A stretch of DNA of 64,000 bases from Proteles cristata cristata (taxonomy: Eukaryota > Chordata > Mammalia > Carnivora > Hyaenidae), in assembly GCA_017311185.1 (NCBI GenBank), contig JAESUZ010002395.1:434001-498000 (forward strand), given 5' to 3'. Position 1 is the first letter of the stretch. Each line of letters begins with the position of its first letter. Below, piece after piece: positions 10,531-20,560 of this stretch. Under the pieces are notes generated by a model that worked only from the letters and a program-made list of their open reading frames with translations, searched no databases and was not told the origin of the DNA. The position numbers and the translations under genes were made by a program.

Positions 10531-11109
10531 ATTCCTTTCCACACTGTGCTTTTGAACTGTGGCTGGCTGGTGGGCTATCTGGATTCCTCTTCGCCGCATT
10601 TCCTCTGTTCAGCCCTGGCTTTGTTCTGCCTTCTCCTTCTTCATTAGTTTGTCCCATAGAAAGTTCACCTTGCTGGTTACATTTCCTTTCAGACCAGAAT
10701 GCAGTCTTAGGATGCAAGATTATTCAGTCTCTCAAACCAAATCAAATCCTCTGATTAGGATGCAGTTACCAGAGTGACAAAGATATTAATTTCAAGGCTA
10801 CAAGTGTTTTCTCTCTTTATGCTCCAGAATCAGCTCACTTCCTCTCACCTTTCTAATCAAAGAAATGGAGGGACTGGCAGTATCCCAGCAGTGTTTTCTA
10901 AGCCCATACAATCTTCTACTTAACTGTGGGTGGACTTTAGAAAACATAGACTGAAACCTGTTACATTACGGAAGGTGAATCCACAACCCATCTAAGAGCT
11001 GTGTTATGGGAAAAAAAAGTCTAGTGATTGAAACAGAATTTTCAGGGTAACTCTCCTTCCTCCCTTTCTTCCTCTCGTTTCCTTCCTCACACATTTTTTT
11101 TCTATGTCA
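10531..11109. other. unique intergenic DNA
   Basis: No repeat or gene recognised; a T-rich stretch begins at about 11093. Confidence 0.4.
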
Positions 11110-11345
11110 TTTTTTGGGTTTTTTTAAAAAAAGGTTTTATTTATTTATTTATGATAGAGAGACAGAGAGAGAGAGAGAGGGAATGAGTGGGGGAGCGGCA
11201 GAGGACAGAGGGAGATAGAGAATCCCAAAAGGCTTTGTGCTCCACAATAAACCTGACATGGGGCTTGATCTCATGACGATGAGATCATGACCTGAGCCAA
11301 AATCAAGAGTCAGATGCTTAACCGGGTAAGCCTCCCAGCCACCCC
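11110..11345 (-). mobile_element. CAN-SINE
   Basis: Tail with ttttatttatttatttatgatagagagacagag. The head end gtaagcctcccagccacccc is diverged. Confidence 0.88.
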
Positions 11346-11401
11346 TCTTTATAATTTCTTAAAGACCACAGAGATAACACATATTCCAAAATAATAATTC
11401 T

Positions 11402-11628
11402 TTTTTTTTAATTTTTAAAATATTTATTTTTGAGAGAGAGAGACAGAACTCAAGTGGTGAGGGGCGGGGTGAAGGTGGTGCAGAGAGAGAGGGAGACACA
11501 GAATCTGAAGAAGGCTCCAGGCTATGAGCTGTAGGCAGAGCCCGACGCGGGGCTCAAAGCCACAAACCATGAGATCATGACCTGAACTGAAGTTGGATGC
11601 TCAATCGACTGAGCCACCCAAGTGCTCC
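11402..11628 (-). mobile_element. CAN-SINE
   Basis: Complete, from ttttttttaatttttaaaatatttatttttgagag to gactgagccacccaagtgctcc. Confidence 0.93.
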
Positions 11629-11829
11629 AGTATTTCTTTATTTGACCACAGGACTCCTCTCATTCTGGAAGCCCTACTTTTACAACATATTTTGGGGAAT
11701 AGTGGGTATATTTGTATTTTTGTCTTCATTTTTACGGATGAGATGCTTTCTAGCTCTGCATGCTTTACTTGGTAACAATGCAGAGTGACTTTGGAGGGAA
11801 TTGTACAATAGGATACAAGGTATTTCTTC

Positions 11830-12871
11830 ATGTTTCAGATGTTGTAAGGCATTAAAGATTTGAATTTTTCTAAACGCCCTTTAAGCTGACTTAAAAAGGA
11901 CATGCCAATCATAGAAAGTTTATAAAATATATGTGATTAGGAAGATACTGAAAATCATTTCAAGAAGAGAGTGCAATTCCAGGATACTGAGTTATCCAGA
12001 AATAATCCCCTTAACATGTTGTGTGTTGGTTCCCATATTTGTATGTAATCCGATGTGAGCACGTGAATGTGTCCACAGAGCTTTTTAGCAAACTTAGGGT
12101 GATAATATGTATGACACTTTGCATCTTTAAAATTATTGTTTATAAGGGCTATTCCTGCATTTGTATGGTGGAACCAAATTTATTTAACTCTTTCCATGTC
12201 ACCAAATATGTAGGCTTTCTCTAATCTTTCACTGTTCTAAGTAACACCATGATGATGATCGTATATGGCATATAAATCTTTGTTTTCATTTCTGCTTAAT
12301 TTTCTCAGGATAAATACCCCAAACTGTAATTGCTATATTAAAAAGTTAAAAAATAATTCTTGTTCCATGCCACTACACTGCTTTAGAGAAAGATAGATGA
12401 TATTTATTGCATAGGCCTCATTTCATGTTAGCACACGAAGGATGCCCTCATCTATTTTAATATCTGCTTGGCATTCCAGTGTATAAAATGAACTACATTT
12501 TTTAAAGTCTATTTATTTATTTTGAGATGTGGGAAAGGGCGGGGGGGGGGGTGTTTAGAGGGAATCCCAAGCATGTTCCACGTTGTCAGTGCAAGAGCCC
12601 ACTTGGGGCTTGGTCCCACAAACTGTGATGTCATGACCTATGCTGAAATCGAGAGTCTGATGCTTAAGTGACTGAGCCCTACAGGCATCCTCATTACAAA
12701 TTTTTAAAGCAATTGTCTATTGATGGACATTTGTGCTATTACCAAAGAAAAGAACAGAACAGAAAAGAAAGAAAAGCATACCAATTCACATGCGTACAGA
12801 AATGTGTAGGCCATGTTCTTAGAAGCAGAACTGTTGCTTTGAAAGATGAGTGCAGTCAACAACTTTGTTAG
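11830..12871 (-). mobile_element. old L1-like remnant with SINE insertion
   Basis: Pieces match antisense old L1 3' ends: gtatggtggaaccaaatttatttaactctttcc, ttttctcaggataaataccccaaactgtaattgc, and after the SINE ttgtctattgatggacatttg and ttcttagaagcagaactgttgctttgaaagatgag. Several fragments; edges approximate. Confidence 0.5.
12502..12690 (-). mobile_element. CAN-SINE, diverged
   Basis: Tail tctatttatttattttgagatg, an 11-G run at 12541, aatcccaagcatgttccacgttgtcagtgc, and head ctgagccctacaggcatcc. Shortened in the GA-rich part. Confidence 0.85.
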
Positions 12872-12873
12872 TA

Positions 12874-13017
12874 CAGTAAAACCCTGGATTGCGAGTAACT
12901 TGTTCTGCGAGGGTTCCGCAAGACGAGCAAACATTTCTAATAGATTTTAACTTGATAAATGAATGATGTCTTGCAGTATTAGTCCAAATGTCACATGATC
13001 ACAAGAGAGCCAATGGT

Positions 13018-13063
<46 letters not shown>

Positions 13064-13643
13064 GGGATTGTGGGTGACTGTCTCCCACACTCAGATGCTC
13101 AGTCTAAGGCCACAGTGTTTGGCAGATCAGTGATTTTTCAGAATGCTGGCAGGTGCCCACTGGCACTAGGATATTTTTTGTCACTTCAAAGCACCTATGG
13201 ACAGTCCTTTGATTTTCCAAACAAGAGCAAGCTGAGGAATGCTTTGTTCATTCTAGGTCACTGGATAGGTTCCTTGTTAAAGTTTTATAAAAAAAACTAC
13301 AAGATTCCATTGAGCCGATAGATAGCAGTGATTCCATTAGTGATCATGAAAGTCGTCCTCCACAGTAACCCTCCTCTCTCCTGTCTCCCTCATACCAGCC
13401 ACGAAGGTTTTCCAAGCTAAGTGCAGCTTCATTTGTTTATTTTTCTTTATATTTTGTATTTTCTTTATTATTTTTTAGTATATTACAGTATTGCAAAATT
13501 TTTGTATGAATATTTTTGGGTTGTGGAATGAATCATCTCAGTTTCCATTCTTTCTTGTAGGGAAATATGCTTTGATACACTAGTGCTTTGGATTACAAGC
13601 GTGTTTCCTGAACAAATGATGCTCACAAACCAAGGTTTTACTG
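12874..13643 (+). mobile_element. Tigger-like (pogo/Tc1-mariner) DNA transposon, about 770 bp
   Basis: The 5' end cagtaaaaccctggattgcgag and the reverse complement of the 3' end cagtaaaaccttggtttgtgag match at 19 of 22 positions. CAGT termini and a TA on the left (12872-12873) fit Tigger-type elements; the right TA is mutated. The interior has no intact transposase frame, so it is a defective or non-autonomous copy. A long TC run (13021-13058) lies inside. Confidence 0.8.
13021..13058 (+). repeat. (TC)n microsatellite
   Basis: About 19 uninterrupted TC units, inside the Tigger-like element. Confidence 0.97.
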
Positions 13644-13855
13644 GATTAACAAAATTCCACATGGAGACTATGCTGCTTTGTGTTCAAAACAGTAATAGTA
13701 TGAAAGGGCTTGTTTTCCCTGTTTATCTTAAGTGCAGCCGTTGGTAAGAACAGAATGCTCTGGCATTTTGTGTTGGTAAATTATTAATAACTGGCCTTCC
13801 AGGAAGAAAAAAAACCTTAGGGTTAGCTCTCTCCCTCTTCTCCTCAGTTCACTCG
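13644..13855. other. unique DNA
   Basis: No feature recognised. Confidence 0.4.
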
Positions 13856-13859
13856 TTTG

Positions 13860-13931
13860 TTTGTTTGTTCATTCATTCATCTTAAAGTAGGCTCCATTGG
13901 GGCTTCAATACAATACTGAGACCAAGAGTCA
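13860..13931 (-). mobile_element. old carnivore tRNA-Lys SINE, left piece
   Basis: gtttgtttgtttgttcattcattcatcttaaagtaggctccattggggcttcaatacaatactgagaccaagagtca is the tail and middle of the short-form SINE (reversed TTGATCTC..GAGTTCGAGCCCC..ACTTAAA). Its head is 3.1 kb away at 17076-17114, beyond the L1. Confidence 0.8.
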
Positions 13932-14688
13932 CCAGCACTTCTCAAAGAGCTAGAAAAAACAAGCCTAAAATTTGTATGGAACCACAAAAGACCCCTAAGA
14001 GCCAAAGCAATCTGGAAGAAGAAAACCAAAGTTGGAGGTATCAAGGTTCTGGATTTCAAGCCATATTACAAAGCTATAGTCATGAAGACAACATGGTACT
14101 GGCACAAAAACAGACATATAGATCAATGCAACAGAATAGAAAACCCAGAAATGGACCTGAAACTATATGGTCAACTCATCTTCAACAAAGCAGGAAAGAA
14201 TATCCAGTGGAATAAAGACAGACTCTTCAATAAATGGGGCTGGGAAAAGTGGAAAGGCCATATGCAGAAAAATGAAACTGGATCACATTCTAACATCATA
14301 CACAAAAGTAAACTCAAAATGGATGAAAGACCTCAACGTGGGACTGGAAACCATCAGAATCCTAGAGGAAAACACAGGCATCAACCTCTTTGACCTTGGC
14401 TGGAGCAACTTCTTATTAGACACCTTGCAGAAGGCAAGGGAAACAAAAGCAAACATGAACTACTGGTACTTCATCAAGCTTCTGTACAGCAAAGGAAACA
14501 ATCAACGAAACTAAAAGCCTATGGAGGCTTTTATAGTGTAATACCACGTGTATTTGCGTATCTGATAAAGGGTTAGCATCCAAAACCTATAAAAAACGAA
14601 TAAAACTCAACACCTAAAAAACAAATAATCCAGTCAAGAAATGGGCAGAAGGCATGAACAGACATTTCTCCAAAGAAGACCTACAGAT

Positions 14689-15688
14689 AGCTTCTGCACA
14701 GCAAAGGAAACAACCCAGAAAATTAATAGGCAATCAACGGAATGGTAAAAGATAGTTGCAAATGACATATCAGATAAAGGGTTGATATCCAGAATCTACA
14801 AGGAACTCACCAAACTACACGCCCGAAAAACAAACAACCCAGTGAAGAAATGGGCAGAAGATATGAACAGACACTTCTCCAAAGAGGACATCCAGATGGC
14901 CAACAGACACATGAAACGATGCTCAGCATCGCTCCTCATCAGGGAAATACAAATCAAAACCACACTGAGATACCACCTCACGCCAGTCAGAGTGGCTAAA
15001 ATGAGCCAATCAGAGAACTCTAGATGCTGGCGAGGATGTGGAGAAACGGGCACCCTCCTACACTGTTGGTGGGAATGTAAACGGGTACAGCCCCTCTGGA
15101 AAACAGTGTGGAGGTTCCTCAGGAAACTAACAATAGAACTCCCCTATGACCCAGCAATAGCACTGCTAGGAATTTACCCAAGGGATACAGAAATGCTGAT
15201 GCATAGGAGCACATGTACCCCAATGTTCATAGCAGCACTCTCCACAATAGCTAAAACATGGAAAGAGCCTAAGTGTCCATCAACAGATGAATGGATCAAG
15301 AAGATGTGGTTTATCTATACCATGGAATACTACATGGCAATGAGAAACAATGAAATCTGGCCATGTGTAGCAACATGGATGGACCTTGAGGGTGTTATGC
15401 TGAGCGAAATAAGTCAGGCAGAGAAGGACAAATATCATATGTGTGCACGTATAGGAGGATTAGGAGGAACTTAACGGAGGACCAAGGGGGAGAAGAAGGG
15501 CGGAAATGGTGGGGGAAAGGGAGAGAGGCAAACCATGAGAGACTCTTGAATGCTGACAAAAACTGAGGACTGATGGATGTGGGGGGGAGAGGGGATGGGC
15601 ATGGAGGAGGACACTTGTGGGGATGAGCACTGAGTGTTATGTGGAAACTAATTTGACAATAAACTATTTGTAAAAAAAAAAAAAAAAA
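14689..15688 (+). mobile_element. inner L1, 5'-truncated, about 1 kb
   Basis: Inserted in the outer L1 with TSD aaagaagacctacagat (14672-14688 and 15689-15705), perfect over 17 bp. It has the ORF2 C-terminus, a purine-rich G-rich 3' UTR (gggggagaagaagggcgg..gtgggggggagagggg), ggatgagcactgagtgttatgtgg, and an A-tail of about 18. Confidence 0.96.
14782..15474 (+). pseudogene. L1 ORF2 C-terminal fragment, 230 codons open
   Basis: Open frame encoding the end of the L1 reverse-transcriptase protein. It has the thumb/C-terminal region ([17 protein letters not shown]), the cysteine-rich motif around residues 80-100 (CWRGCGETG then LHCWWEC), and a [12 protein letters not shown] block. It lacks the endonuclease and the RT catalytic motifs because the insertion is 5'-truncated, so it cannot be active. 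The open frame points to a fairly young insertion. Confidence 0.92.
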
Positions 15689-15776
15689 AAAGAAGACCTA
15701 CAGATGACTAACAGGCACATGAAAAGATGTTCAACATCACTCACCATCAGGGAAATACGAATCAAAACCACAATGC

Positions 15777-15999
15777 AGGGCACCTGGGTGGCTCAGTTGA
15801 TTAAGCACCAGACTCTTGATTTTGGCTCATGGGATTGAGTCCTGGGCTGGGCTACGTGTGGACAGCTCACAGTCTGCTTGGGAGTCTATCTTTTTTTCTC
15901 TCTCTGCCTTTCCCTAGCTCAACTCTCTCTCTCCCCCTCTCTTTGCATTTCCTCAGCTCATACTCCCTCTTTAAACACACACACACACACACACACACA
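15777..15999 (+). mobile_element. CAN-SINE with (CA)n tail, inside L1
   Basis: Head gggcacctgggtggctcagttg. The tail has become a CA microsatellite (15974-15999). L1 sequence ccacaatg before and cacaatgagatac after show the junctions. Confidence 0.93.
15974..15999 (+). repeat. (CA)n microsatellite
   Basis: About 12 to 13 CA units at the SINE tail. Confidence 0.95.
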
Positions 16000-16288
16000 A
16001 TGAGATACTTGTCACATCTGTCAGAATGGCTAAAATTAACACAGGAAACAAGAAGTTGGGAAGGATGCAGCAAAGGAGGAACCCTTTTACACTGCTGGTG
16101 GGAATGTGAATTGGTGGAGCCCCTCTGGGAAACAGTATGGAGGTTCCTCCAAAAGTTAAAAACAGAACTACTCTATGACCCAGCAATTGCACTACTAGGT
16201 ATTTACCCAAAGGATGCAAAAATACAAGTTCAAATAGGTACATGCACCCCAGTGTTTATAGCAGCATTATCAATAATGGCCAAACTGT

Positions 16289-16513
16289 GGGGCACCTGAG
16301 TGGCTTAGTCGGTTAAGCGTCCGACTTTCGCTTGGGTCATGATCTCGCGGTTCGTGGGTTCAAGCCCCGCGTCGGGCTCTGTGCTGACTGCCAGCTCAGA
16401 GCCTGGAGCCTGTTTCAGTCTGTGACTCCCTCTCTCTCTGACCCTCCCCTGCTCACGCTGTCTCTCTCTTTCTCTCTCCTAGAAATAAATATATTAAAAA
16501 AAATAAAAATAAA
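16289..16513 (+). mobile_element. CAN-SINE (younger felid subtype) inside L1
   Basis: Has the ctgactgccagctcagagcc..ctctgaccctcccctgctcacgctg..agaaataaata form. TSD aataatggccaaactgtgg (16272-16290) and 16514-16532, perfect over 19 bp. Confidence 0.97.
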
Positions 16514-16589
16514 AATAATGGCCAAACTGTGGAGAGAGCCCAAATGTCCATCGACTGATGAATGGATAAATACGATGTCATGTGTGTGT

Positions 16590-16680
16590 ATATAATTATA
16601 AATAATATATGTTAATAATAAAATATGAATATAAATAATATATTTATAATATAAATAATATAATAGTTTACATATATTTG
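16590..16680 (+). repeat. AT-rich microsatellite in L1
   Basis: Repeats of taataatata / ataaataatat interrupt L1 ORF2 sequence. An expanded low-complexity tract. Confidence 0.85.
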
Positions 16681-17075
16681 AATATTACTCAGCCATCAAG
16701 AAGAATGAAATCTTGTCACTCACAATGACGTGAATGGGGCTAGAATGTATTACGCTAAGCAAAAGTAGTCAGAGAAAGACAAATATGATTTCACTCATGT
16801 GGAATTTAAGGAACCAAACAGATGAATATAGTCAATGGCAAAAAAAGGGGGAAGCAAACTATAAAAGAGGATTAAATGTAGAGAAAAACCTGAGGGTTGA
16901 TGGAGGGAGGGGGTGCATATGGGCTACATGGGTGATGGGTACTAGGAAAGTCACTTTGCTGGGATGAGCACTGAGTATTATACGTAAGTGATGAATTGCT
17001 AAATTCTACTTCTGAAACCAACATTACACTGTATGTTAACTAACTAGAGTTTAAATAAAAATTTGAAAAAAAAAA

Positions 17076-17114
17076 TTGTCACATGCTCTATCAACTGAAC
17101 CGGCCAGGTGCCCC
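17076..17114 (-). mobile_element. old carnivore tRNA-Lys SINE, right piece (head)
   Basis: ttgtcacatgctctatcaactgaaccggccaggtgcccc is the reversed head of the short-form SINE whose other part lies at 13860-13931. Confidence 0.8.
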
Positions 17115-17221
17115 TCTCTCTACACTTTAAAGATGCCATTTGCATGTATTCTTGAGAAGGTTGCTGTCACATTTAGCTTTATTTCTCCAGATGTAATGTG
17201 TTATTTTTACGCTTAAAATAA

Positions 17222-17418
17222 TTTTTTTTAATGTTTATTTTTGAGAGAGACAGAGCACGAGTAGGGGAGGGGTAGAGAGAGAGACACAGAATTGGAAGCA
17301 GGCTCCAGGCTCTAAGCTGTCAGCACAGAGCCGGACGCAGGGCTTGAACCCACAAACCATGAAATCATGACCTGAGCCAAAGTCAGCCACTTAACCAACT
17401 GAGCCACCCAGGTGCCCC
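17222..17418 (-). mobile_element. CAN-SINE
   Basis: Complete. Flanks atttttacgctta (17203-17215) and attttcatgctta-like (17419 on) look like a diverged TSD. Confidence 0.93.
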
Positions 17419-18063
17419 ATTTTCATGCTTTACATTTATTCCTTTTCCAGTGTTCTTTTTTATGTAAAAAACTTTTTTTTATGTAAAAAACTTTTTCAAG
17501 TTTCTGACCTATACCATTTTCCTTCTCTTTGAAGAACGTATTTTAACATTTCATGCGAGGCAGATCCACTGCCAACAAATTCCCTCAATTTTTAGTTGTC
17601 TGAGAAAGTCTTTCCTTTTTTTTCTCTTTTGAAGATACTTTCATGGCACACAGAATTCTAAATTGGTGTGGTGATTTTATTTTTGTCTTTCCATCTCAAC
17701 ACTTCAAATATTTCACTCCACTCTCTTGCTTGTGTGGCTTCTAAGGATAAGGTGGGTGCAACTGTTATCTTTGTTCCTCTTTAGGTAAGCTTCCCCCCGC
17801 CTTCAAGAATTTTCCTTACTTTTTAAAAATTCTGCAGGTTGAATATGATATGTGTAGCTATAGTTTTTCCTTTTGTTTTTGTTTTTTATTTTTGCATTTA
17901 TCTTGTTCTGTGCTTTCTGAGCTTTGGATCTGTGGCTTGGTATCTGACATTGATTTGGAGGAAATTCTCAATCATTATTGATTCACATATTGCTTTGGGG
18001 CCTTTCTGTTTTTTCTTCTCCTTTTGTAATTTTCTCACAGTTGTTGGATATTCTGTTCCATTA

Positions 18064-18279
18064 ATTTTTTTAAATATTTTTATTTATTTCTAGGAGAGAG
18101 AGAGACAGCGTGAGCAGGGGAGGGTCAGAGAGAGAGGGAGACACAGACTCTGTAATAGGCTCCAGGCTCTGAGCTGGCAGTCAGCACAGAGCCCAACGCA
18201 GGGCTCGAACCCACGAACCACGAGATCATGACCTAAGTGAAAGTCGGACACTTAACCGACTAAGCCACCCAGGCGCCCC
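18064..18279 (-). mobile_element. CAN-SINE (younger felid subtype) in another SINE's tail
   Basis: tatttatttctaggagagagagagacagcg..aggcgcccc. Flanks taattttttta (18061 on) and taattttttta (18280 on) duplicate the older SINE's reversed tail. Confidence 0.94.
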
Positions 18280-18491
18280 TAATTTTTTTAATGTTTATAT
18301 CTTTTTGAGAGAGAGAGTGAGAGACAGAGTGTGAGCAGGGGAGGGGAAGAGAGAGGGAGACACAGAATCTAAAGCAGGCTTCAGGCTCCAAGCTGTCAAC
18401 ACAGAGCCTGATGTGGGGCTTGAACCCATGAACTGTGAGATTATGACCTGAACTGAAGTTGGACTAACCAAGTGAGCCACTGAGGTGTCCT
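18280..18491 (-). mobile_element. CAN-SINE, older partner
   Basis: Tail taatttttttaatgtttatatctttttgagag, head gagccactgaggtgtcc. Its TSD tctgttccatt (18052-18062) and cctgttccatt (18492-18502) brackets both SINEs. Confidence 0.93.
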
Positions 18492-18780
18492 CCTGTTCCA
18501 TTTTTTACAGTCTTTATTTCTTTTACTTTGGTTTTTCACTCTTAACGTTTCTATTTTCCCATCTTCCAGCTCAGAGATTCTCTGTTCAGCTGTGTCTAGT
18601 CTACTAATGCCTACTACTAGGCATTCTTCATTTCCATTATAGTGATTTTTAATTCCAGCATTTCTTTTTGCTTCTTTCTTAGAATTTCTACCTCACTGCT
18701 TATATTACCCATCTGTTCTTGCGTGTTGTCTATTTTTTCCATTAGAGCCTTTAGCGAATTAATCATAGTTATTTTCTGGA

Positions 18781-18860
18781 GGAGACTAGGAGGGAGAGGA
18801 AGAAGGAGAGAAAGAGAGAGAGAGACAGAGAGACAGAGAGAATCTCAAGCAGGGCTCTGA
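18781..18860 (-). mobile_element. possible truncated SINE / GA-rich tract
   Basis: GA-rich run followed by gagagaatctcaagcagggctctg, which resembles the SINE middle; the tRNA-like head is absent. Confidence 0.4.
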
Positions 18861-20204
18861 TAAGTACGTCTGTAGTTGTATGGTGGTAGGGCATGAGGAA
18901 AAGAGAAGCATTCTGTTCTTCAATCAAGTCTCAGTCTTTTAGTGAGCCCGTGCCTCTGACCATGAACTTCACAAGGGTTTCTCAATGTTTTCCCCTCTTA
19001 TGTGGGAGAGGATGGCTACAGAGGGCTTCCTCCAAGTAGCTTAGGCTCTAAGAAAACCCTAATAGATGAAGCTCTGATAAAATAGTTTTTTCTCAAGTGT
19101 AGACCTTGTTAAGAACAGAATGTCCTGGCATATTTCAAAAATGTGCCCCTCCCCTCCCCCATACCACACAAGCATGAGGGAATTTTTCTCCAATATTCAC
19201 CATGAGACCCTGGTAGGGCTCCCAGTGGTGAAACAGCTGCAGAGTAGAGGCTCCTCTCTGACTAGTCCCTCTGGAGGTTTTATCTCTCCAACTTGTCCTC
19301 ACTGAGCCTTCGGCAATTTGTCATTTACAGTTTAGGCTTTCTACCTGGTATGGTTCCCACCGAGCTCTGGACTCACGGGTTTCTGCTCCAGCTCAGTGTG
19401 ATTCTCTGAACCTCTTTCTCTCTGATGTGGGGGGCAGGGGCTTGCTCCACGACCTCACTTCTCTCTCAGATCTAAGAAGAATTGTCCATTTTTCAGTTCG
19501 TTCATTTTTTTACTTATTAGGACTCAGTGACAACTTCCAAATGCCTCACCTACCAAACCAGAAGCCTGGGTGCTTTTGAAGACATGCCTTTTACTCATTG
19601 GATTTCAGCAACTTGATTTTGATGTGCTTTGGTGTGTTTTTTGTTATGTTTCTTTTTTTTCCTGTTTCAGATTCATTGAGTTTCTTGGATTTATGGCTGT
19701 TATGTTTTGTCAAATTTGAAAAAACGTTGGCCGCTTCTTCAAATATTTTTTTTTCTGCTTCCGCCCACTTCCTCTCCTTCTGGGACTGCAATTACACATA
19801 CGTTTGACTGCTTAATATTGCCACACAGCTTGTGGATGCTCTGTTCATTTTTTTTTTCCAATTTGTTTTCTCTGTTTCACTTTGGATAAATTTTTCTGTC
19901 TTTGGATTTATATTCCAAAACTCCAAGTTTGCTGATCTTTCCTTTTGCAGTATCTAATCTGCTCTAAAACCTACTCAGTATGTTTTTCATTTCAGATGTT
20001 GTATTTTTCATTGTCTGAAGTTGCATTTAACTCTTTATTTCTTCCACTTCCCTTTTCATTATGTCGTTTTTCTTTAATGACTTGAATAAACAGAACATAT
20101 TTATAATAGCTATTTTAACAGCCCACTAAGTCAATGATCTCCATAATTTTACCTTTATTGATGATTTTTCTCCTAACGTGGATGGCATTGTTTCTTTATA
20201 TGCT

Positions 20205-20408
20205 TTTTAAAATTTATTTTGAGAGGGAGCATGTGTATATGAGAATGGAGGAGAGGCAAAGAGAGAGGGAGAGAGAGAGAATCCCAAATAGATTCCATGC
20301 TGTCAGCATAGAGTCCAAGGTGGGGGTCAATCTCATAAACCATGAGATCATAAACCAACCTGAAATCAAGAGTCAGAAGCTTAACCAGCTGAGGCACCCA
20401 GGCGCCCC
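20205..20408 (-). mobile_element. CAN-SINE in old L1
   Basis: Tail tttttaaaatttattttgagagg, head gctgaggcacccaggcgcccc. Old-L1 sequence resumes at tacatgtatagtaatttttag. Confidence 0.93.
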
Positions 20409-20560
20409 TACATGTATAGTAATTTTTAGTGGTTGTCCAGACACTGTCAGTTTGACACTGTTGAATGCCCAGTTTTGTTGTATTCCTTTAAATAGTGTTC
20501 GACATTCTCTAGCAGGTAGTTGAGTGACTGTCACATTAGATCTGACCCCTTTGAAGTATC

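Larger units (their letters stand above)
13932..17075 (+). mobile_element. outer L1 (5'-truncated), split three times
   Basis: ORF2 C-terminal sequence runs 13932-14688, resumes at 15706 after a younger L1, and ends in the 3' tail ggatgagcactgagtattatacg..gttaactaactagagtttaaataaaaatttgaaaaaaaaa (17075). SINEs at 15777-15999 and 16289-16513 also split it. ORF2 is broken by stops and indels. The whole sits inside an older SINE. Confidence 0.92.
17430..20560 (-). mobile_element. old L1 (L1M-type), several pieces
   Basis: The plus strand carries antisense old-L1 phrases in order: ttcatgcgaggcagatcc; cttcttagaatttctacctcactgcttatattacccatctgttcttgcgtg; cagtcttttagtgagcccgtgcctctgacc; cttctgggactgcaattacacatacg; ctagcaggtagttgagtg. 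No open frame. Interrupted by SINEs at 18064-18491 and 20205-20408. Could be two adjacent copies. Confidence 0.75.

Noticed and set aside
16289..16360. tRNA-like heads of the SINEs as tRNA genes
   Set aside because: They carry A/B-box-like parts but no foldable cloverleaf or proper acceptor end, and continue into SINE bodies.
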